A stretch of 63,548 bases of DNA from Faucicola sp048551375 (GTDB lineage Bacteria > Pseudomonadota > Gammaproteobacteria > Pseudomonadales > Moraxellaceae), in NCBI RefSeq assembly GCF_048551375.1, contig NZ_JBLYZJ010000013.1, positions 1 to 63,548 on the forward strand, read 5' to 3'. Shown here piece after piece: positions 1-7,800 of this stretch. Positions within the stretch are counted from its first letter, which is position 1, and each line of letters starts with the position of its first letter. The notes below the pieces were generated by a model. It was not told the origin of the DNA, did not search any database, and saw only the letters and a list, made by a program, of their open reading frames with translations. The position numbers were made by a program, and so were the translations under genes.

Positions 1-264
1 GGTGTTGGTACTGGCGTAGGCTCAGGTGTTGGTACTGGCGTAGGCTCAGGTGTTGGTACTGGCGTAGGCTCAGGTGTTGGTACTGGCGTAGGCTCAGGTG
101 TCGGTACTGGTGTGGGCGTAGGTGTTGGTACTGGCGTAGGCTCAGGTGTCGGTACTGGCGTAGGCTCAGGTGTCGGCACTGGCGTAGGCTCAGGTGTTGG
201 TACTGGCGTAGGCTCAGGCGTTGGTACTGGCGTAGGCTCAGGCGTTGGTACTGGCGTAGGCTCA
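1..264. repeat. 24-bp coding tandem repeat, 11 copies
   Basis: Eleven consecutive 24-bp units fill this segment, with a further partial unit to its right. Most units are identical or differ by one or two C/T changes. The unit at 97-120 is more diverged and changes Glu to Thr. Because 24 is a multiple of three, gain or loss of units changes spacer length without shifting frame. The array continues past the left edge, so the true copy number is unknown. Confidence 0.95.
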
Positions 265-548
265 GGCGTTGGTACTGGGTTAACCACAGGTGGTGGTATA
301 ACAGGGTCAACATTAATAGGTGGAGTTGGTTCGACTGGCGTGGGATTGATAGGATTTGGGTCGACTGGTGATGGGATAACAGGAAGTTTCTGATTATCCG
401 CAATGGGTGATAACTGGTCGATGGTGCTAGGTGGTAATAATACTATACCATCAGAAATACCATCAGTCACACAACCTGTGACTGACATGGCAACTAAACA
501 AGAAGAAGTAAGTGGTGCAAGTTTAAATTTTGAGTATAGGGTTGTCAT
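1..548 (-). CDS. Partial lipoprotein with Pro/Glu/Thr octapeptide repeats
   Basis: The reading frame starts at ATG 548 and runs leftward out of the window without a stop, so at least 182 residues are present and the C-terminus is missing. The N-terminus has a positively charged start, a hydrophobic stretch and a lipobox (VTGC, Cys26), so it should be a lipidated envelope protein. After about 60 residues of ordinary sequence it becomes Pro-rich and then enters an octapeptide repeat, PEPTPVPT, repeated to the edge. Such Pro-rich segments usually form extended spacers that hold a distal domain away from the membrane; that role is inference. The distal domain cannot be seen. No clear Shine-Dalgarno sequence precedes the ATG. 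The opposite strand also reads open through the repeat (Gly/Val/Thr), which is a by-product of the repeat. Confidence 0.75.
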   Translation of the reverse strand, partial: MTTLYSKFKLAPLTSSCLVAMSVTGCVTDGISDGIVLLPPSTIDQLSPIADNQKLPVIPSPVDPNPINPTPVEPTPPINVDPVIPPPVVNPVPTPEPTPVPTPEPTPVPTPEPTPVPTPEPTPVPTPEPTPVPTPEPTPVPTPTPTPVPTPEPTPVPTPEPTPVPTPEPTPVPTPEPTPVPT

Positions 549-632
549 AGATAGATTCTAATAGATAAAGTTAAGTATATTTTAACAATTTCGCAAATAT
601 ATTGCTAATTTATTTATTTAAATGTTGGCTTT

Positions 633-3209
633 TTAAAATTGACTATAAACTGAACGATGCAAGTTGGTTTGACTAAACAGCGGTGCAGGCGGAACGCTTG
701 AATTGGCAGGCTTTTTGTCACTATTTTCATCAAAAACACTTTGTAAATCTTTGAATTTTGGGAAAATTGCATGGTCTAAACCTTGTCCTAAAAAACGTGA
801 ACTGTATAGTTCATCTTTTTCCATATTAGGTAATTTATCATAACCATTAGTTACACCAAAACGTTCGTTGGCTTTGTTTAGCCATGCTTGATAAAAGCCT
901 TTTTCCCAAAATCTCGCAGGCAATACCATCACACGCCCTTGCGTGTCATCACTGATTATCAATGGAAACACAAAATCCGACAGCATACCATTCGGCAAAT
1001 GCTCTCGCCAAAACCAAATACTACTGATTTTTAATGATACATTTGCCAAACTTTGTGGATAGGGTAGTTCAAACACACGTGAGGTTTCACTGGTCAAATG
1101 GGTTGCATAGATGGCTTGGTCGGGGGCGGTGGGGTGTGTACCCTTGAGTGCGTAGAGTTTTTGGGCATAATACCGCAAGTCTTCCAACGAGGTTTTGCCT
1201 GCAGGGTCATATACCACTTCACCAGAAAAATGCCCTTCTTCTGGATAAAACATCCGATTATTTGCCCATACCAATGATGCCCATACAATACGCCCTGAGC
1301 GATATAAGGTGGTCATGGCTTTGATTTGACTAAATAAAATATCTCGTTGCAACCAACCCGAAACCATGACTTGTAAATAATCACGTTGGTGCGGTTGAAG
1401 CTGGTGTAGAATGGGTTGAACCGTAAAATCAGTAGTATTTGCATGGTTTTGCGGGGTGTTTTTATCAGTGTTTATTTTAGTATTGTCTTCAATGATGTTA
1501 TTCGGTAGTGTTGCCCATTGCCATTGTGTCATATAGGGTTGTAGTGGTAAGGCAGTGATGTTTTTATTCAACAAATTGACATTATCGAGATAAAAATTTT
1601 GGAAAAATTGTGGTGCTTTGGCATCTTTGAGGAATTTTTGGCACGCTAAAAAAACCGTTGTCGCAATGACTTTTTGTAAATTGGGCTGTTGTTGTAGAGC
1701 TGTCATCAAATCAAGTTGATTGACCACCATTGGAAAAAACGTAAAATTAGGGGTTGGCTGATAAGGCAACATTAGCTCAAGTGACAATACAGGTGATTGA
1801 TAGACCTCAATAATGAGCATCAGTGAGTCTGATTTTCCCTCAGGTAGATAACTAACCCCATCGCACAATGCCACAAAAAATGCTTGGTCATTGGCTTTGC
1901 TCACAGCCAGTTGTTGTAATTGCTCAAATTCACTGGGTGGTTGTGTGGAGTCGGTAGAATTGGGCGTTGGTAACGTTAAAAATTTAGCCGTATTATGTTG
2001 GTTATCAACGCTTAAATACTGAGAGCGAATGACCTTGCCTTGTTGAAGGCGTAATAAATTATTGCCCAACAACCGAGCCATTGAAGCAAAGGCTAATTGC
2101 CAAGATTTTGGAAGTTGTGTCAATAGCGGTTTTACGCTAGCATCATAGCCTAAATAGGTTAATTTAACCGTTTGGTCACGATGAATATCTTGCAATAATT
2201 TGGTGAAAATATCACTTGATGCTTTGCCAAATAACCGCTTTACAACTAAATTCATTGGTAAATGATATTGTTGTTCTAATACCAACACAAACATATTGTT
2301 AATATTTCTAGCAGGGGCTTGTTTGGCAAATTTACTGCCAAATAATGCCTTTGTTTGCTCATAACTAAACCAACGAACAAAAGTTTTACTTAATTTTGCA
2401 ATCAGCATACCTGCATAAAAGCCCAATAACAGCAAGGTGCGTTGGTAATTTGGTTGCTTACTTAGTTTAATAAATTTTGCTTTATCAAGTTGATAGGTTT
2501 GTTGGATATGCGTTAATAACGCATTAAAATCTTGCAAACTTGAAAGGGTTGGGTTGACGGTATTAAATTCAAATTGGCTTAATACCTCATAAAATGCAAA
2601 ACTATCATCAACGAGATGCCCTGCTGATAATTTGGCTAAATAGCGTTTGCAAACCTCATTAGGCTCAAGTTCATGGTCAACTCGCAAATGGGTAAATATT
2701 TTATCAGTCATATAACCAACAAAATCTACGATTGTTGTCGAATTTGCCAAGTGGTCTTTGATTACGCTTAGGGGCTGACAGAAGGTATCATTCCCAATTT
2801 TGGCAATCAATGAATTTTCAAAAATGGCAGGTAATTTGGCATTTGTGCCATGTTGTTGATTTTTTTGCTCAATTTCGTGCATCGCTTCGGCGTGATTGAG
2901 CCATACAATCGGTTGATTGGTATGTTTGGCAAGATAATTACCAAGATAGCTTGCGATTGCCACCAAAAACGCCTCACCCCCCATTTTTTCACGGAGTTGG
3001 GCAAGGTTAAAATGGGGTCGAAGTTGGTCAAATAACTGGCTAATATGTTGTAGTGAGATTGGTTGATAATCAAAATTAATTTTGGTCAGCGTCTTCCAAA
3101 AGAGCATATCAAAGGGTGGCTGAGTTTGATGCTCTAAATGATACAATAAAGTAGCGACTTGCTGTTCGGTACTAAGGGTGTTTGGTACAGGTGGTGCGAT
3201 GGTTGTCAT
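633..3209 (-). CDS. Unrecognised 858-residue protein
   Basis: This long, uninterrupted frame has no signal peptide. It has one moderately hydrophobic stretch near residues 255-285, probably a buried helix and not a membrane anchor. I do not recognise a family. The composition (many Gln, Asn, Leu, Tyr) is that of a soluble protein, and the sequence shows no nucleotide-binding or catalytic motif I can name. It lies 8 bp downstream of the esterase gene on the same strand, so the two are probably co-transcribed. Its product may belong to a Moraxellaceae-specific family; this is a guess. The stop is followed by a short AT-rich gap before the repeat lipoprotein. Confidence 0.7.
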   Translation of the reverse strand: MTTIAPPVPNTLSTEQQVATLLYHLEHQTQPPFDMLFWKTLTKINFDYQPISLQHISQLFDQLRPHFNLAQLREKMGGEAFLVAIASYLGNYLAKHTNQPIVWLNHAEAMHEIEQKNQQHGTNAKLPAIFENSLIAKIGNDTFCQPLSVIKDHLANSTTIVDFVGYMTDKIFTHLRVDHELEPNEVCKRYLAKLSAGHLVDDSFAFYEVLSQFEFNTVNPTLSSLQDFNALLTHIQQTYQLDKAKFIKLSKQPNYQRTLLLLGFYAGMLIAKLSKTFVRWFSYEQTKALFGSKFAKQAPARNINNMFVLVLEQQYHLPMNLVVKRLFGKASSDIFTKLLQDIHRDQTVKLTYLGYDASVKPLLTQLPKSWQLAFASMARLLGNNLLRLQQGKVIRSQYLSVDNQHNTAKFLTLPTPNSTDSTQPPSEFEQLQQLAVSKANDQAFFVALCDGVSYLPEGKSDSLMLIIEVYQSPVLSLELMLPYQPTPNFTFFPMVVNQLDLMTALQQQPNLQKVIATTVFLACQKFLKDAKAPQFFQNFYLDNVNLLNKNITALPLQPYMTQWQWATLPNNIIEDNTKINTDKNTPQNHANTTDFTVQPILHQLQPHQRDYLQVMVSGWLQRDILFSQIKAMTTLYRSGRIVWASLVWANNRMFYPEEGHFSGEVVYDPAGKTSLEDLRYYAQKLYALKGTHPTAPDQAIYATHLTSETSRVFELPYPQSLANVSLKISSIWFWREHLPNGMLSDFVFPLIISDDTQGRVMVLPARFWEKGFYQAWLNKANERFGVTNGYDKLPNMEKDELYSSRFLGQGLDHAIFPKFKDLQSVFDENSDKKPANSSVPPAPLFSQTNLHRSVYSQF

Positions 3210-3217
3210 GGTTGTGA

Positions 3218-3886
3218 TTACCCTAGTACCTTGTTAAGCCATTGCCCGATGATTTTAAGCTGAGGCATACAGACTTGATGAGCCATTGGGTAGGTAAAAT
3301 ATTCTGGGCTAAAGCCATGACTTTCAAGCCATGCTTTGGCTTGTTGCCCCAAAATTACAGGCACAACAGTGTCCTGCGTGCCATGATGAATGGCGATGTT
3401 AAGGGATTTATTCGCTTCATGGACTTGTAGGCTATCTTTGGTGGCAAGGTAGGTCGATAGCGTCAATAGCCCTGCCAATGGCTTGTCATAGGTAAGGGCT
3501 GTTTGATACGCCACTGCACCGCCTTGCGAAAATCCTGCAATCACGATATGGTCAGCCGATACACCACGTTCGATTTCACGAGCGATAAGGTCACGAATCC
3601 AACTGGCAGATTGTTCGATTTGAGCGGTGTCGATTTTGCGGTCGAGCGACATTTCTAGGATGTCGTACCATGCAGGCATGACGTAGCCTTGGTTGATGGT
3701 GACAGGGATGGCAGGGGCGTGGGGGAAGACAAAACGCACGCCATGTTTACCGTCCAGTCCCAAATCTGGAACGACAGGTTCAAAGTCGTGACCGTTTGCC
3801 CCCAGTCCGTGTAGCCAAATGACGGCTCGGTCGATGGGTAAATTGTTGGGGTTGTGAATGACTTCAACGGTTTTTAATAATGGCAT
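3218..3886 (-). CDS. Carboxylesterase/acyl-protein thioesterase-type alpha/beta hydrolase
   Basis: The protein (222 residues) matches the Abhydrolase_2 family, which includes Pseudomonas EstB carboxylesterase and acyl-protein thioesterases. It hydrolyses short-chain esters or thioesters in the cytoplasm. Seen directly: the oxyanion-hole motif HGLGANG near residue 26, the nucleophile elbow GFSQGG, the catalytic Asp in HGTQDTVVP and the catalytic His in MAHQVC, all in the expected order. Length is normal for the family and there is no export signal. The gene sits between the unrecognised 858-residue protein and a toxin-antitoxin pair, all on the minus strand. The physiological substrate cannot be read from the sequence. 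Confidence 0.9.
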   Translation of the reverse strand: MPLLKTVEVIHNPNNLPIDRAVIWLHGLGANGHDFEPVVPDLGLDGKHGVRFVFPHAPAIPVTINQGYVMPAWYDILEMSLDRKIDTAQIEQSASWIRDLIAREIERGVSADHIVIAGFSQGGAVAYQTALTYDKPLAGLLTLSTYLATKDSLQVHEANKSLNIAIHHGTQDTVVPVILGQQAKAWLESHGFSPEYFTYPMAHQVCMPQLKIIGQWLNKVLG

Positions 3887-3900
3887 GATTTTTCTCGCAA

Positions 3901-4311
3901 TTAGATTTTTGGCAAAATGGCTAAGGGTGATGTGTTTAGTTTTAACGATTTCTTGATAAATTTTCGGTCAAATGTATAAAGTCTATCGCAATGATTTGTT
4001 TGGCATAGATGTAAAGCATCCGCAAAATCCATACCTTGTAAAAATAAAGAAGTGGCTTGCTTAATGGCAATTGATTCTTGTACCTCAATATTTTCCATGT
4101 CTAATAAAAATAAAAGAATGTCTGTAATTGTTTCTTTGGCTAAGTTATAACGAGAAAATAACACCCAAACCACCTCTAAAATAACTGTTAATGGGACATA
4201 ACAGGGTAGTCGCATGATTTCTTTGGCAATGTTGCGTTGCTCAAAGGCTTCCGTATCGTTGGGGTCATCGACAAAAAATCGCACCAAAATATTGGTATCT
4301 AAAGCATTCAT
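3901..4311 (-). CDS. PIN-domain toxin (VapC-like ribonuclease)
   Basis: This 136-residue protein has the PIN-domain acidic residues in order: Asp5 in ALDTNILVRF, a Glu in VILEVVWVL, Asp residues in the FADALHL segment and the Asp of YTFDRKF. PIN toxins are Mg-dependent endoribonucleases that cut tRNA or rRNA when free of antitoxin. Its ATG overlaps the stop codon of the upstream AbrB-type antitoxin (TAATG), so translation is coupled. The complete acidic set and full length suggest an active toxin; no frameshift is visible. RNA target unknown. Confidence 0.88.
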   Translation of the reverse strand: MNALDTNILVRFFVDDPNDTEAFEQRNIAKEIMRLPCYVPLTVILEVVWVLFSRYNLAKETITDILLFLLDMENIEVQESIAIKQATSLFLQGMDFADALHLCQTNHCDRLYTFDRKFIKKSLKLNTSPLAILPKI

Positions 4312-4604
4312 TATTCACCCATATTATCAAAGAGTTGAATATGGTCAGCCACATCAAAATCCATTAAACTGGGTGTTGGGGTGGTTTGGGGGGCGATTTT
4401 GACCATCCCAAAACCTTGATTAACTTTAGCGTCAATACGTTTCTGTTTTTGTGTAAGTTCTTGATAGATTGGAACTTTAGTTAAAGTCACCCCATTTTCA
4501 CTGGCTTGAATGCTTGCCGTGCCACCTTTTTGCAAGCCTAAAAGATGTAGTATGCTAGGTGGCAGTTGGGTAACGCCTGTGTCGCTAATCGTAATTGTTA
4601 TCAT
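4311..4604 (-). CDS. AbrB/SpoVT-type antitoxin
   Basis: This 97-residue protein starts with a swapped-hairpin AbrB-like DNA-binding domain (MITITISDTGVTQLPPSIL, then a GGTASIQ strand and a TLTKV strand), followed by a variable acidic tail that probably wraps the PIN toxin. It should neutralise the toxin and repress its own promoter, as AbrB-type antitoxins of VapBC-like modules do. It is the first gene of the pair and ends in the overlap TAATG. The 267-bp gap to hrpA must hold its promoter and operator; no clear palindrome was picked out. Confidence 0.85.
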   Translation of the reverse strand: MITITISDTGVTQLPPSILHLLGLQKGGTASIQASENGVTLTKVPIYQELTQKQKRIDAKVNQGFGMVKIAPQTTPTPSLMDFDVADHIQLFDNMGE

Positions 4605-4688
4605 AATTAGACCTCACCAAATTTGTCATACGTCTACAGATAGTATTGTAATATGTCAAAGGCGTTAAGCAAACTTTTTTCATCGAAG

Positions 4689-4871
4689 TCAGTTAGAAAA
4701 TTCGGTTATCCAAGAGGGTGCTGTCACCATCACGCCATCAATATCGAGTAGAATTTTTAGTATGATATGTTCATCATCACAATCAGCCTTGATTTTAACC
4801 TTAAATCCCCCATTTAGCAAAGCATCAATCCTTATTGAAACCTCCATTAAAAACCAAAATAGCCTAAGCAA
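4689..4871 (-). pseudogene. Possible fragment of a HAD-like gene
   Basis: A 60-codon frame lies between the antitoxin and hrpA, ending at the base before the hrpA ATG. Near its end it reads ILLDIDGVMVTAPSW, which resembles the first motif (DxDG) of HAD-superfamily phosphatases, including the small HAD domains linked to RNA repair. The rest of a HAD domain is absent: a stop follows within seven residues. I read it as a decayed 5' fragment. It could be a chance frame in the regulatory region, so confidence is low. Confidence 0.3.
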
Positions 4872-7800
4872 ATGACCGAAATTCTCAACGAAAAAACCGA
4901 AAATTCAAAATCTCGCAAACCTAAAAACACCATTGCCCCAGTGATGGCAAAAGACAGCTATTACCTGTCACGCCTTGCCAAGCAACTCGAACAAATCGCC
5001 GATAAAACCAGTGAAGACTACACAACACGCCACGACCGCTACCAAAAACAACTTAAACACTCGCAAGAGATGGTACAAAGCCGTATTGCCAGTATTCCAA
5101 CCATTCATCTCAACGAAGATTTGCCCGTCAGCCAACAATCCGACCGCCTAATTCAAGCCATTCAAGACCACCAAGTCATCATCGTGGCAGGTGAAACAGG
5201 CTCTGGCAAAACGACCCAACTCCCCAAAATTGCCATGCTTGCAGGGCGTGGCGTGACAGGGCAAATCGGACACACGCAACCTAGACGTTTAGCGGCAAGA
5301 AGTGTTGCCAATCGGATTGCCGAAGAGTTGGGCGAACCGCTCGGGCAGACGGTGAGTTTTAAGGTGCGTTTTACCGAGCAAGGCACGCCAAACTCGATTG
5401 TGAAGTTGATGACCGATGGGATTTTATTGGCAGAATTGGCACATGACCGTTTTTTAAGCCGATACGATACCATCATCATTGACGAAGCCCACGAGCGTAG
5501 TTTAAATATTGATTTTATCATGGGTTATCTCAAAAACTTATTGCCAAAACGCCCTGATTTAAAAGTCATTATCACCTCAGCGACCCTAGATACGGAGCGG
5601 TTTAGCCAGTATTTTTCCAGTTTTAACAAAAAGACCAAAGAAACCAAGCCAGCCCCTGTTTTTAATGTCGAGGGGCGTAGCTATCCTGTCGAAGTGTGGT
5701 ATCGTCCATTGACCGATGCGATTGTGACCAGTTCGGATGATGATAATTTTGATAATGTCGAAGAAAATCTGCCAAGAGCCATCACTTCAGCGGTGGCGGA
5801 GTGCTATGCTGATGCGACCCAAAAAGGCGTTGCCGACCAAGCAGATATTTTGATTTTTGCAGCGACCGAAGCCGAAATCCACGATTTGACCGATATTTTG
5901 ACCCAATATGCCCCACAGATGGGGATTAAACATACGCAGATTTTGCCATTATTCGCTCGCCAAAGTTTTGCCGAACAACAGCAGATTTTCCACCCCACAG
6001 GCGGACGGCGGATTATCATTGCCACCAACGTGGCAGAAACCGCCTTGACCGTGCCGAACATTCGCTATGTGATTGATTTAGGGTTTGCTCGGATTTCTCG
6101 TTACGATTATCGCTCTCGTGTGCAACGCTTGCCGATTGAAGCCATCAGCCAAGCCGCTGCCAATCAGCGAAAAGGACGCTCTGGGCGTGTGTCGGCAGGC
6201 GTGTGTATTCGCCTGTATTCGGAAGAAGATTTTAACAGCCGTCCGCTTTTTACTGAGCCAGAAATTTTGCGTACCAATTTGGCATCGGTGATTTTGCAAA
6301 TGGCAAATTTGGGACTGGGCGAGGTGGAAAACTTCGACTTTATCCAACCGCCAGACAATCGACTGATTAATGATGGGCGTAAATTGTTGGAAGAGTTGGG
6401 GGCGATTCCTTCGCAAAAAGCCCTCACACAGGGAAAAAATGTTCCCTCTACCTCTGGGAGAGGGCAAAACGGGCAAGGCGGAGGCAAGCAAAATAAAAAC
6501 CGCCATCACCCCAACCAACTTACCAAAATTGGTCAAGCGATGGCAAAGATGCCGATTGACCCACGTTTGGCACGGATGTTGATAGCAGGGGAGCAGTTCG
6601 GCTGTCTCAAAGAAATGTTGGTCATCGTATCTGCCTTGTCGGTGCAAGACCCACGAGAACGCCCTGCCGACAAGCAAACCCAAGCCGACCAAAAACACGC
6701 TTTATTCCGCCAAGCCGATAGCGACTTTTTATTTTATATCAGTCTTTGGCAAGCGTTATATGGCTCGTTGTTTGCTAACCCCCACCTCAATCCTCCCCCA
6801 AAGGGGGAGGACGTTCCCCCTCACTCAGGGAGGGGGCTAGGGGGAGGGCAGACAATAGTAGGAGGGAAAAAAACGGCGGGAGGGCAGAAGTCGAAAGATG
6901 CTCAAGAAGAACTTATACCCCTTGCCCAAAGCCCCTACCTTAACGAACAAGGGCAAGTGGAAAAACTCACCAACAATCAACGTAAATCCTTTGCCAAAAA
7001 GCATTTTTTAAGTCCACCACGCTTGCGAGAGTGGCAACAAACCCATAGCCAATTATCTCAAATGGTTGATGGGTTAAAACTCAAAATCAACCAAGAACCT
7101 GCCAATTTTTCGCATATTCACCAAGCGTTATTGACAGGGCTATTGTCGTTTATCGCCCAAAAAGTCAACGATGTGGACAAAGCAGGCAACTTGATTAAAG
7201 CCAAGCGAGGCGAGTACGTCACCGCTCGTCAGCACAAAGCCAAGATTTTCCCTGCCAGTACCTTGTTTAAACAAAACCCAACGTGGCTGATGGCGTTTGA
7301 AGTGGTCGAAACCTCACAAGTGTTTATGCGTACCCTTGCCAAAATCGAGCCAGAATGGATTTTGACCACCGCAGGCGAGTTGCTAAAATACCATTATTTT
7401 GAGCCACATTGGTCGGTCAAAACAGGTCATGTCAAGGCTTACGCCCAAATTAGCCTGTTTGGCTTGATTGTCGAGCATAAAAAACTCACCAATTATGAAA
7501 AGGTCAATCTAAGCGAGGCTCACGATATCTTTTTGCGAGATGCGTTGGTGCTTGGCAACCTTAATCCGCCAAGCACAGGCGATGGTAAACGAGGAAAACT
7601 GCCACCTTTTCTTCAACATAATTTGGATAAAGTCGCCGATGTCTCGCTGATTGAAGATAAGTTACGGCGTAGAGATTTGTTGGTCGATGAAGAGCAACTG
7701 TACCAGTTTTATGCCAAGCGTGTGCCAGAGCATATCGCCAGTCGCAAGGCGTTTGAGGATTGGCGAAAAGAAGTCGAGAAGAAAGACGCACAGTTTTTAT

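Noticed and set aside
1..264. Regular repeats suggesting a CRISPR array
   Set aside because: Units are contiguous 24-bp copies with no spacers and they code in frame.
112..393. Plus-strand Gly/Val-rich frame across the tandem repeat
   Set aside because: It is the complement of the Pro/Glu/Thr repeat; the minus-strand frame has a lipobox and a natural N-terminus.
4605..4688. Continuation of the HAD-like fragment past its stop
   Set aside because: The next frame pieces look protein-like in places but have several stops and no motif.
6078..6698. 206-codon antisense frame inside hrpA
   Set aside because: It lies opposite conserved helicase motifs, has no ribosome site and reads as an unlikely protein.
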